Below are positions 38,084-44,400 of a stretch of DNA of 48,885 nucleotides, piece after piece. Under the pieces are notes generated by a model, which was not told the DNA's origin, did no database searches, and worked only from the letters and a program-made list of their open reading frames with translations. The first letter of the stretch is position 1. The number at the start of each line of letters is the position of its first letter. The DNA lies in the IMG/VR virus record IMGVR_UViG_3300047473_000009, positions 1 to 48,885 of that record. One strand, given 5' to 3'. A program made the translations under genes and the position numbers. Origin of the DNA: a virus.

Positions 38084-38260
38084 ATGACCAAATCAGCCCT
38101 ATTTACCTTCGCTCACAACATCACCAAATGCAAAAATGTTGCCTATTTCGGTAGCTACCAAAAGGCTTTTGCTGCTGTACTGCGCGATTTATATGCCCAA
38201 GGCTATCATAAAGGTGGCTACGGATTTCAGATTATTGAGCCGGAAAGGTTGTGGGCATGA
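38084..38260 (+). CDS. small hypothetical protein (58 aa)
   Basis: The ATG at 38084 is chosen (MTKSALFTFAHNITKC...) because the GGAG of CATTGGAGAATGCAA is 7 nt before it; an in-frame ATG at 38078 lies within the ribosome site. Alpha/beta with an AFAAVLRDLYAQGYHKGGYG end. Unknown. Confidence 0.6.
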   Translation: MTKSALFTFAHNITKCKNVAYFGSYQKAFAAVLRDLYAQGYHKGGYGFQIIEPERLWA

Positions 38261-38442
38261 CTGATAGTGAGCTTAATCAGCTATTCAACTCAATCAACGA
38301 TACTGCAAATAATGCTATCGACAAGCTTATTGCAGTGCGGCAAGCTACTGGCGATGCGGTAAAATACCGATATGTGATTAAAAAGCTAGAAATAATTGTA
38401 GGTGCTTGTAATAGATCGTTGGATAAGTTAAATGGAACATGA
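38257..38442 (+). CDS. small helical protein (61 aa)
   Basis: The ATG at 38257 overlaps the previous stop (ATGA). Helical, with ELNQLFNSINDTANNAIDKL and KLEIIVGACNRSLDKL. Unknown function. Confidence 0.6.
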   Translation: MTDSELNQLFNSINDTANNAIDKLIAVRQATGDAVKYRYVIKKLEIIVGACNRSLDKLNGT

Positions 38443-38596
38443 TACCGCTTTAATTTTTAAAGCCGCTGCTAGAGTAGGTTTAAGATCTTGGCAGCTAGAT
38501 CGCGGAATTGTTAATGTGATTAAGTATACGTTGGATAAATATAGATATTGGGACGATATCGATGCTGAAATAAAAACACAATTAATGATAAAATAG
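38432..38596 (+). CDS. small hypothetical protein (54 aa)
   Basis: ATG lies inside the end of the previous gene. MEHDTALIFKAAARVGLRSW then a basic/aromatic helix (IKYTLDKYRYWDDI). Unknown. The next promoter begins 3 nt after its stop. Confidence 0.55.
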   Translation: MEHDTALIFKAAARVGLRSWQLDRGIVNVIKYTLDKYRYWDDIDAEIKTQLMIK

Positions 38597-38598
38597 TG

Positions 38599-38627
38599 TT
38601 GACAAGCTAAATAGTGGCGTATAGAAC
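38599..38627 (+). promoter_or_regulatory. sigma70-type promoter for the ParB-like gene
   Basis: TTGACA (38599-38604), 17 bp, TAGAAC (38622-38627). Its leader contains CCATTGGAGAAC, the recurrent leader sequence, and then a better ribosome site AAAGGAAC before the ATG at 38686. Confidence 0.65.
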
Positions 38628-38685
38628 CATAATTGTTCAACCATTGGAGAACATATCACTGTTGGAGAACAGAAAGGAACATCAA

Positions 38686-39489
38686 ATGGCTAAAGCTACC
38701 GGAATTGCTCAATTCAGTCAGGGAAAGAGCGAAGTATTCAAAGTTGACCCAGCACTACTGGTTATTGAAAAGAACTGGAATACTCGCGACGATAGTCCGG
38801 AACTGCTGGAGCATATCGACACGCTGGCGCAATCAATTGCTGAAATTGGTGTTCGCAAACCGATTGAAGTAAAGCTTGTCAACGGCGAATTGATTGTCCG
38901 CGATGGGCATTGCCGCACTCGCGCCACTATGCGAGCTATTGAGCACTACAAGGCTGATATCAAAACGGTTCCTGTTATCAGCGTTGATCGCTACGCTAAC
39001 GACGCTGATTTAATCCTTAACCAAGTCATCAGCAATAGCGGTAAACCGCTGACTGTGCTTGAAGAAGCTCGGGTTTATAAAAAGTTGCTTGACATGGGTT
39101 GGCAGCAAGTCGATATCGGTAAGAAAGTTGGCAAGTCCAATGGACGGATTAGTCAAATCCTTGATCTTCTGACCATGCCGGTTGCTGTACAGGCTCAAGT
39201 TGCCACTGGTGCGGTTTCCGCTTCGCTGGCACAATCGGTAGTCAAGGCTAGCGAAACGCCCGCACAGGCTTCTCAGGCTCTTCAGGAGGCTGTTGCTGTT
39301 GCAAGTGCTGAAGGCAGAAAGGTTAAGCCGTCTGATGTTGGCAGAAGCTCGAATGCTTTGACGGTATTGCGGGATGCTTTCGAGAATAGCGATATCGACT
39401 GTAGCGATGAATTGATGTCATCTGGCATTGTTTCTATTGACATGCCAGTTGAGGAATGGGATAAGGTCCGGGAATTGTTGAAGTTGTGA
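38686..39489 (+). CDS. ParB-like DNA-binding protein / nuclease-fold regulator
   Basis: The ATG at 38686 (AAAGGAACATCAA) is chosen over 38614. The product has 267 aa. ParB N-terminal domain: ELLEHIDTLAQSIAEIGVRK (box I-like), then P-I-E-V and VRDGHCRTRATMRA (box II, G-x-x-R-x-x-A). HTH: WQQVDIGKKVGKSNGRISQI. The C-terminal part is Ala-rich and ends acidic. No parA-type ATPase gene or parS site is seen, so partition of a plasmid-prophage is not supported. Such ParB/Srx proteins in phages may act as CTP-dependent regulators or nickases. Confidence 0.82.
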   Translation: MAKATGIAQFSQGKSEVFKVDPALLVIEKNWNTRDDSPELLEHIDTLAQSIAEIGVRKPIEVKLVNGELIVRDGHCRTRATMRAIEHYKADIKTVPVISVDRYANDADLILNQVISNSGKPLTVLEEARVYKKLLDMGWQQVDIGKKVGKSNGRISQILDLLTMPVAVQAQVATGAVSASLAQSVVKASETPAQASQALQEAVAVASAEGRKVKPSDVGRSSNALTVLRDAFENSDIDCSDELMSSGIVSIDMPVEEWDKVRELLKL

Positions 39490-39549
39490 TATTTTTAATC
39501 TCTTGGGTAGCAACCAAGTAATCAGTGGAACGAGAGCCGATCCGGGGAT

Positions 39550-39621
39550 GAGGGACGTAGCATAATGGTAGTGCGTCACTCGTGGGAGTGGAGGATGTGC
39601 GTTCAAGTCGCACCGTTCCTC
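39550..39621 (+). tRNA. tRNA-His-like (GTG) with a shortened 6-nt anticodon loop
   Basis: Acceptor AGGGACG (39551-39557) pairs with CGTTCCT (39614-39620), D stem GCA/TGC with AATGGTA loop, and T arm GTGCG-TTCAAGT-CGCAC. The G at 39550 opposite C at 39621 is the G-1:C73 identity pair of tRNA-His. The anticodon stem TCACT/AGTGG encloses only CGTGGG, so the U33 position appears lost. No CCA is encoded. It may be a decayed tRNA or a tRNA-like RNA. Confidence 0.7.
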
Positions 39622-39731
39622 GCTTATCGGGTAGCTGCTAAGGAGCAGAGCAAGTAAAACGAGGCGTCGATCCCACGCCTATTGTCCACAAGCCGGATAT
39701 TGCTACCGGCAACTTATTTAAAAGGTTTGAA

Positions 39732-39929
39732 GTGACTAATGTAATTCAATTGAACGAAAAACGCCAAGCTCGCCCTATCGTTCGCGTTATCAATTGGGTA
39801 TTGTCACACGATAAAGTTATTGTTATCGGTACTAGTGATGTTGAAGGACGAATGAGAGAGCTTGCAAGCTGGTTTCCAGATGCTAGGTTAGAAGCTGTTG
39901 AGTTAGGGATTAAGATATCAAATGGTTAG
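39732..39929 (+). CDS. small hypothetical protein (65 aa)
   Basis: GTG start with AAAAGGTTTGAA. MTNVIQLNEKRQARPIVRVI then a V-I-V-I-G-T strand and a helical end. The 242 bp upstream hold the tRNA-like gene and no ORF. Unknown function. The 157 bp after it have only an unsupported 35-codon frame. Confidence 0.6.
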   Translation: MTNVIQLNEKRQARPIVRVINWVLSHDKVIVIGTSDVEGRMRELASWFPDARLEAVELGIKISNG

Positions 39930-40086
39930 GTGTGCTGTCCTCCTAAAATGGTTAGTATCAGGATCATAAGCGAAAGCAAAAGAGTTTACCTGCATATTAT
40001 GTATGTCAACCAATCGCATAGCACGCCTGAACATTTGAAAGGCGACAAAAGGTAAACGGCTGATACAATTAATTGGGAATAGATGA

Positions 40087-40509
40087 ATGATCCGTCCTGA
40101 AGATTTAGCTGCTTGTGGATCTGAAAGCGGACACCAGAAAGCGCTTTTCTGTTGGGCTGCTCTAAATGTGGCTACTTACCCACAATTGAAATGGCTCTAT
40201 GCTGTTCCGAACGGCTTCTTTAGCACATCAGGCCAAAAGGCTAAGATGAAGGCTGAAGGACTTAGGGATGGTGTACCAGATATTTGTTTAGCTGTGCCCA
40301 CATTTAGCGAATATCTTCCTAAAGTGATGTTGTGCGCTGGCCTCTATATCGAGCTAAAGATAGAAAAGCGGCGCAATCAAAAGAATGGTGGTTGCTCAGA
40401 AGAGCAACTAGAATGGCTTGACTATTTGCAGCGTGCCGGGTATAAAGCGCTAGTATGTTATGGATGGCAGGAAGCTGTTAAGGCAATAGAGGAATATTTG
40501 AATGGCTGA
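40087..40509 (+). CDS. VRR-NUC domain nuclease (140 aa)
   Basis: The protein has the stand-alone phage VRR-NUC pattern: ESGHQKALFCWAAL (E), then VPNGFFSTS, LRDGVPDICLA (D) and YIELKIEKR (E-x-K), then SEEQLEWLDYLQRAGYKALV (Q). These are the PD-(D/E)XK catalytic residues, acting on branched DNA or on free ends. The role may be Holliday-type resolution during replication or recombination. Confidence 0.85.
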   Translation: MIRPEDLAACGSESGHQKALFCWAALNVATYPQLKWLYAVPNGFFSTSGQKAKMKAEGLRDGVPDICLAVPTFSEYLPKVMLCAGLYIELKIEKRRNQKNGGCSEEQLEWLDYLQRAGYKALVCYGWQEAVKAIEEYLNG

Positions 40510-40708
40510 TCGACGCTGTCCTAATTGCAGCTATATGCTTGGATATCAAGCTGGTTATATGAACGCTTTAGATTTAAAAGATCATCAAAAATGTATAATA
40601 TTTGGTATGGAAGCTAGAGAGATTTTAGATATCTTGAGCAAGCATGTAAAAATTGATTGGTCAATAATGCTAGAGGGAATTAGGAAATGTCACTTGAAAA
40701 ACGTCTAG
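40502..40708 (+). CDS. small CxxC protein (68 aa)
   Basis: ATG lies in the end of the nuclease gene. The CPNC at residues 6-9, later C (HQKC) and C near the end might bind zinc. Helical C-terminal half (MEAREILDILSKHVKIDW). Unknown. Confidence 0.6.
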   Translation: MADRRCPNCSYMLGYQAGYMNALDLKDHQKCIIFGMEAREILDILSKHVKIDWSIMLEGIRKCHLKNV

Positions 40709-40911
40709 CTCGCCACTATGCTCGACGATTTCTTCAAATGAGCGCTGTCACTCACGGTTTCATTTGGGGAGCCGTTTTCTCGCCGTTCGCGTACCTCGTG
40801 TACGCGCTCTGGCGCGATTGGCCCAGGGAGTCGCCCTCGCCCGAGGAGATGAACCGTAGGGTGCAGGCGGACCTGCGGCATACCCCGCGCTGGTGGTACG
40901 ACAAGAGATAA
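40687..40911 (+). CDS. small membrane protein with GC-rich second half (74 aa)
   Basis: ATG within the previous gene's end. A basic N-terminus (EKRLARHYARRF), a hydrophobic segment (THGFIWGAVFSPFAYLVYAL), then a W/R/P-rich basic tail. From about 40775 to 40905 the DNA is strikingly GC-rich compared with everything around it, with C/G third positions (RRVQADLRHTPRWWYDKR). This suggests a recently acquired segment. Confidence 0.62.
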   Translation: MSLEKRLARHYARRFLQMSAVTHGFIWGAVFSPFAYLVYALWRDWPRESPSPEEMNRRVQADLRHTPRWWYDKR

Positions 40912-40947
40912 TGATTATTTCAGCGTGGAAGAAGGGATTTATTTGAA

Positions 40948-41115
40948 ATGGATGATGAATATAGGAAAGAATGGAATGCTGAATTGCGTGAAGTAACTAA
41001 AGCATATAAAGAATATGTAAAAGCGTGTCATTCTAAAATTGGAGTATTTGCTACTGAATACAGTTTTAAGGAATGGCTTGCTGCTGGTAAACCAAAAGGA
41101 CCAGATTGGTCATGA
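40948..41115 (+). CDS. small hypothetical protein (55 aa)
   Basis: ATG at 40948 (AAGGGATTTATTTGAA). MDDEYRKEWNAELREVTKAY then KEYVKACHSKIGVF and a FKEWLAAGKPKGPDW end. It overlaps the next gene (ATGA). Unknown. Confidence 0.58.
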   Translation: MDDEYRKEWNAELREVTKAYKEYVKACHSKIGVFATEYSFKEWLAAGKPKGPDWS

Positions 41116-41303
41116 ACCTAGAAACTCGTCTAGCTCGCTGTATCGCCTATCGCGATGAAGCAATGAAACAGCCCGAATTACACCCTTTATACATCGAAGA
41201 TTTGAATTTGACTATCAAGATGCTAGAAGGATGTATAGCTAAAACGCCATTGCTGGCTGATGGCAAACCAATAATTGATAAAGGATGGAGCGATGACGAA
41301 TAG
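41112..41303 (+). CDS. small hypothetical protein (63 aa)
   Basis: The ATG at 41112 overlaps the previous stop. MNLETRLARCIAYRDEAMKQ shares its beginning (M-x-L-E-x-R-L-A-R) with the gene at 40687. Helical, ends acidic. Unknown. Confidence 0.6.
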   Translation: MNLETRLARCIAYRDEAMKQPELHPLYIEDLNLTIKMLEGCIAKTPLLADGKPIIDKGWSDDE

Positions 41304-41454
41304 TATTTTTCTTCGCACTTGTCAAAGTTGTGGAAATAAGCAAGAGGATAAAGACCCTAAAGGAAAGCAGCCTGGCGCTGGCTATTGTAATCGAAAATGT
41401 AAGCGCTGTGGGTCATCAGATTTAGATTATGGATCAACTAAATATGAAGAATAG
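41293..41454 (+). CDS. small zinc-ribbon protein (53 aa)
   Basis: Cysteines are arranged as C-x-x-C (RTCQSCGN) ... C-x-x-x-C-x-x-C (YCNRKCKRCGS), a clear four- to five-cysteine zinc ribbon. ATG lies within the previous gene. Such ribbons bind nucleic acid or RNA polymerase; partner unknown. Confidence 0.65.
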   Translation: MTNSIFLRTCQSCGNKQEDKDPKGKQPGAGYCNRKCKRCGSSDLDYGSTKYEE

Positions 41455-41578
41455 AACTGTCTGGTGGTGTCAATATCATAGCCTTGAGCATCTGAGAATG
41501 ATTAAGGCTGGTTGGCAAGAGCATAATTGTGTTTATGCTGATGATGAAGTGTGGATCAAGCTAAGTAAAAAAATTTAA
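41429..41578 (+). CDS. small hypothetical protein (49 aa)
   Basis: ATG overlaps the end of the zinc-ribbon gene; an alternative ATG is at 41444. NRTVWWCQYHSLEHLRMIKA then GWQEHNCVYADDEVWIKL. Trp-rich. Unknown. Confidence 0.5.
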   Translation: MDQLNMKNRTVWWCQYHSLEHLRMIKAGWQEHNCVYADDEVWIKLSKKI

Positions 41579-41614
41579 AAATGGAAAAGATATCTTGCTA
41601 GAATTGGAGCGCTA

Positions 41615-41812
41615 ATGTACTTTGTCTGGATAACCGGCTTACGTGGTCCGTCGCCTCAGATATGGGCTGAGGATCAGCTCGATAGCGCAACAGGCAAGAG
41701 CAAATCAATCTTAGTGAAAATTAAGCTGGATAGAGGCGACGACTTTCTTTCGCTTGATCAATTATCGAAAAAGTACCCATTCACTGTTGACAAAGAAACT
41801 GATCGGAACTAA
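41615..41812 (+). CDS. small hypothetical protein (65 aa)
   Basis: ATG at 41615 with GGAGCGCTA. MYFVWITGLRGPSPQIWAED and an alternating K/V strand (SILVKIKLDRG). Unknown. Confidence 0.6.
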   Translation: MYFVWITGLRGPSPQIWAEDQLDSATGKSKSILVKIKLDRGDDFLSLDQLSKKYPFTVDKETDRN

Positions 41813-41907
41813 ATCGCAGTTATTGGGTTTTACCTAATACTTAACGCTAAGCGATACTAGGAACGCCAAGCGCTCCACACAGTATCATAAACAAAAAGGA
41901 ACAAACT

Positions 41908-42555
41908 ATGGAATTGACTGTTTTGCGTGCTGTGGCGAATGCGACCGCTGCTAATACTGTGCTCTACGTTACCGCTGCTGAAGGTAAGCCGCTGTTGGAC
42001 GCTGGTTTTATCACTATTGATCCGGCCAATCGTGATCCTGAAGATGCGAATAAGATTGCTGCCAAGGTTACTGATGCTGGCGTTCATGAGCTTAATGGCT
42101 CACACGCTCATATACCGGCCATCACTGGCACCTTCGCTATTCAGAAGGGCGGAATTGAACTGCCGAAGGTTGAACGCGGCTTTAAAAAGGGCGTTGGCGG
42201 TGGTGGTCGTGCTGCAAAGTATGACTTTGAGGCAATGGAAATTGGCGATTTCTTCTTTGTCGCTAATTCTGCTGTCAAGAATGGCGATGCCGTCAAGACG
42301 CTTGGTTCTGCTGCTGGCTCAGCCAATCAGCGCTTTGCTGAACCGACTGGCGAAACCGAAAAGGTTATGCGTGCGAAGCGCGGTCCTGATCATAAGGCCA
42401 TTAAGGGGCCTGATGGTAAGAACGTGATGGAAGAGGCCATTGTAGAAAAGAAGAACTTTACGCGCAAGTTTGTTGTGCGTGAAGTAAAGGCGAATGTTGC
42501 TTATGGTGCGTTCACCGCTCCTGCTGATGGTGCTGTGGTTGCGCGTAGTAAGTAA
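41908..42555 (+). CDS. hypothetical protein (215 aa), probably abundant
   Basis: ATG with AAAAAGGAACAAACT, a strong ribosome site. The N-terminal half includes LYVTAAEGKPLLDAGFITID and KVTDAGVHELN, like a small winged-helix. A GFKKGVGGGGRAAKYDFEAM linker and a basic C-terminal half (NFTRKFVVREVKANVAYGAF) follow. Codons are better adapted (more C/G-ended) than in neighbouring small genes and a structured terminator follows, suggesting high expression. It could be a DNA-binding or head-decoration protein. Confidence 0.62.
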   Translation: MELTVLRAVANATAANTVLYVTAAEGKPLLDAGFITIDPANRDPEDANKIAAKVTDAGVHELNGSHAHIPAITGTFAIQKGGIELPKVERGFKKGVGGGGRAAKYDFEAMEIGDFFFVANSAVKNGDAVKTLGSAAGSANQRFAEPTGETEKVMRAKRGPDHKAIKGPDGKNVMEEAIVEKKNFTRKFVVREVKANVAYGAFTAPADGAVVARSK

Positions 42556-42560
42556 GTGAG

Positions 42561-42648
42561 TTTGCCCCCTGCTGTTCGTAGCTCACTTCCTATATGGTGT
42601 GAGTTGATTATACAGTGATGTATAATTCTGGCAGGGGGCAAAGCTTTT
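42561..42648 (+). ncRNA. branched RNA structure / terminator after the 215-aa gene
   Basis: An outer stem TTTGCCCCCTGC (42561-42572) / GCAGGGGGCAAA (42631-42642) of 12 perfect pairs closes about 58 nt. Inside are a hairpin around GCTCAC / GTGTGAG (42591-42604 region) and a perfect ATTATAC/GTATAAT hairpin (42607-42626 region). CTTTT follows. This is a three-way junction, more than a terminator needs. Confidence 0.6.
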
Positions 42649-42713
42649 AATTATACCGCTAAGACTGATATGAGCGCAGTCAATGGAATTAATTATTTAA
42701 CTGGTATATAATA

Positions 42714-42959
42714 ATGAAATATAAATCCGGCATTGAAAATCTTCCTTTACGCCAAATCAACACTCATTGCCCTATCATAGTTATAGTTACCGATTTGTCT
42801 ACTGACGAAATAGTATCGACAATTGAGCTAGATTATGCTAAGATTGATGACAGAAAACATTTGGGTCGTCTGAGTTTCTGGGCTATCAGCAATAAGCATA
42901 GTGTCGAAACACTGTCTAAGTCAGATGTGGATTTGGCCAGGATTGGGGAAGGTGAATGA
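42714..42959 (+). CDS. small hypothetical protein (81 aa)
   Basis: ATG with GGTATATAATA (weak). Sequence of a compact alpha/beta type (INTHCPIIVIVTDLSTDEIV..., LGRLSFWAIS). ATGA overlap with the next gene. Unknown. Confidence 0.58.
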   Translation: MKYKSGIENLPLRQINTHCPIIVIVTDLSTDEIVSTIELDYAKIDDRKHLGRLSFWAISNKHSVETLSKSDVDLARIGEGE

Positions 42960-43174
42960 GAAATAGTCAATATGTCAATGAAGTAAATGTGTCTGTTAGC
43001 GAAATGGTCAGATTGGTGTTTAGCGAGGTAATGCCGCAACACAATAATGGCACTCTTCACGTAGCTACTATTTGTATGCACCTTGAGTTTTTAAAGGAAA
43101 TGAGCAGAGTTATAAATAAGGCGTTGGATGACTACAAAGCTTTGAATGTTGATGTCGCTAAGGGGATGAATTAG
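42956..43174 (+). CDS. small helical protein (72 aa)
   Basis: ATGA overlap with the preceding stop. VNVSVSEMVRLVFSEVMPQH then two helices. The stop is 2 nt before the tRNA-Leu. Unknown. Confidence 0.58.
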   Translation: MRNSQYVNEVNVSVSEMVRLVFSEVMPQHNNGTLHVATICMHLEFLKEMSRVINKALDDYKALNVDVAKGMN

Positions 43175-43175
43175 C

Positions 43176-43260
43176 GCGGGCTTGTTGTAACTGGTAGCCA
43201 AGAGGCACTTAAAATGCCTTGCTGTAAAGCGTCCCGGTTCGAGTCCGGGAGCCCGCACCA
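43176..43260 (+). tRNA. tRNA-Leu (anticodon TAA)
   Basis: It has 85 nt with encoded CCA. The acceptor GCGGGCT/AGCCCGC is perfect. The anticodon arm AGGCA-CTTAAAA-TGCCT has anticodon TAA. The long variable arm (type II, as for Leu) is followed by CCCGG-TTCGAGT-CCGGG. It would supply UUA decoding, useful in an AT-rich phage within a more GC-rich host. Confidence 0.95.
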
Positions 43261-43279
43261 AAATAATGAGGTAATATAA

Positions 43280-43516
43280 ATGTCAAAAGAAATAGATATC
43301 ATCGCTAAAGCGTTATGGGACAATTATCAATCACAGCCATACGTACAATATGGAATATATAATAGATACGTGTTCGGTAAGCAGGATGGAGAAAAGGTCA
43401 CTTGGGAAGAGTTAATGGTTCCTAATGTTGTGCCTTATATTGCTAACGAATATCGTGAAATGGCTAGAGCAGCGCTTAGAGCTATTCGCGAGCTACCTGA
43501 AGGCAAACGTTGGTAA
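43280..43516 (+). CDS. small hypothetical protein (78 aa)
   Basis: ATG with ATGAGGTAATATAA. MSKEIDIIAKALWDNYQSQP, then a Y/V-rich strand and a helix (NEYREMARAALRAIREL). The plan resembles small phage proteins that bind nucleotides, but nothing is conclusive. Confidence 0.6.
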   Translation: MSKEIDIIAKALWDNYQSQPYVQYGIYNRYVFGKQDGEKVTWEELMVPNVVPYIANEYREMARAALRAIRELPEGKRW

Positions 43517-43670
43517 GTCGCTGAATTATCGTGAGACTTCTATCTTCGGCAATGAATATCGGCCGAATGGGTCGTTTTTGGTATGCAATCGACCATCGAT
43601 TACCAAGATCGGTAAAGAGTGGCTTGCACGGGTTACCATGAAAGATGGCTTGATTTTGAAAGTGGAGTAG
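43425..43670 (+). CDS. possible small gene with uncertain start
   Basis: Codons from about 43510 to the TAG at 43668-43670 look coding (SLNYRETSIFGNEYRPNG..., KEWLARVTMKDGLILKVE). The upstream part of the frame overlaps the previous gene in another frame and has no ribosome site; possible starts are TTG 43425 or GTG 43455. It may also be the rear half of a gene broken at 43516. Confidence 0.35.
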   Translation: MLCLILLTNIVKWLEQRLELFASYLKANVGKSLNYRETSIFGNEYRPNGSFLVCNRPSITKIGKEWLARVTMKDGLILKVE

Positions 43671-43740
43671 TGTAGCATCCTTTCATCAATGGGGGCAGGA
43701 AGTTAACCCACTGATGGTTATTTGCATCACCAAATAATTC

Positions 43741-43772
43741 GCCCCGGCATCTTTTCAGGTGTCGGGGCTTTT
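43741..43772 (+). terminator. rho-independent terminator before the packaging gene
   Basis: GCCCCGGCAT (43741-43750) pairs with GTGTCGGGGC (43759-43768) over an 8-nt loop, followed by TTTT. It separates the accessory-gene region from the late packaging region. The TATGAT that follows (43775) could be a -10 of the next unit, but no good -35 is seen. Confidence 0.8.
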
Positions 43773-43785
43773 GCTATGATGGGCC

Positions 43786-44364
43786 ATGGAATGGCCGAAA
43801 CCAATCACATTTGACGCTCGAAATGTCGCCTCATGGGTGGCAGAACCTACTTATTCAGCACCTCCAAGGCCGGATTTTGCTGACGACGAAGAGCTTAAGA
43901 AAGCCTTTGGTATCGAGCTAGGACGGAGTCTGGATAGCTTTAATGCTGGATTGGCTGTATTTGATCAGGCGATGCCTAAAGCATTGTGGGCAAGCGTCCA
44001 TTGGTCCAAAGACCCGGTTGTTATCGCTTCGCGTGATGCTTATGTGGCTACGCTAAAGAAAGCTCAAAAGCCGCTTGACAGAGAAGAACTTTTAGCGGAA
44101 GTCTTGGAGAATGCTAAAACCGCGCCAGAATTTAAAGATAAGGCTGCGCTTTTAAAATTATATTCTGAGATAGCCGGGTTTACGGGCCCTAAGATTGCAA
44201 TCGACGCCTCTACTACTACAAATAATACTCAAAATAATTATGCCAAGATTGTTCTAGTTAAAGGCTCTCAAGAGCCAACAAATAACAAAGCTCCCGACAT
44301 GAATAGCCAATCAAAAATACAAAATAGCCTTCCTCCATTGAAGTTGGTTGGAGGCTTAAAGTAG
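43786..44364 (+). CDS. putative terminase small subunit
   Basis: The product has 192 aa. It is helical, with EELLAEVLENAKTAPEFKDK then AALLKLYSEIAGFTGPKI, the pattern of the oligomerisation end of phage TerS proteins (K-x-x-A-L-x-L-Y-x-x-x-x-G-x-x-x-P-K). The C-terminal tail is Asn/Gln-rich and flexible. A HTH in the N-terminal half is not obvious. It is the first gene of the late block, where terminase would lie if the genome is read on through the missing portal to the scaffold at 1006. ATG at 43786 has little ribosome site. Confidence 0.5.
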   Translation: MEWPKPITFDARNVASWVAEPTYSAPPRPDFADDEELKKAFGIELGRSLDSFNAGLAVFDQAMPKALWASVHWSKDPVVIASRDAYVATLKKAQKPLDREELLAEVLENAKTAPEFKDKAALLKLYSEIAGFTGPKIAIDASTTTNNTQNNYAKIVLVKGSQEPTNNKAPDMNSQSKIQNSLPPLKLVGGLK

Positions 44365-44400
44365 TATTTTTGATGTTGCGCAACAATTGGAGCTAAAATT

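Noticed and set aside
38686-39489. ParB-like gene as evidence of a plasmid-prophage partition system
   Set aside because: No parA-type ATPase, no parS-like cluster and no integrase or repressor are visible, so a lysogenic plasmid lifestyle is not supported.
39948-40055. 35-codon plus frame between the 65-aa gene and the VRR-NUC gene
   Set aside because: Upstream sequence CCTCCTAAA is the opposite of a Shine-Dalgarno; the peptide has no features.
40948-41578. Overlapping small frames seen as one broken larger gene
   Set aside because: Each has its own start, clean ATGA-type overlaps or conserved cysteine spacing, so separate small genes are the better reading.
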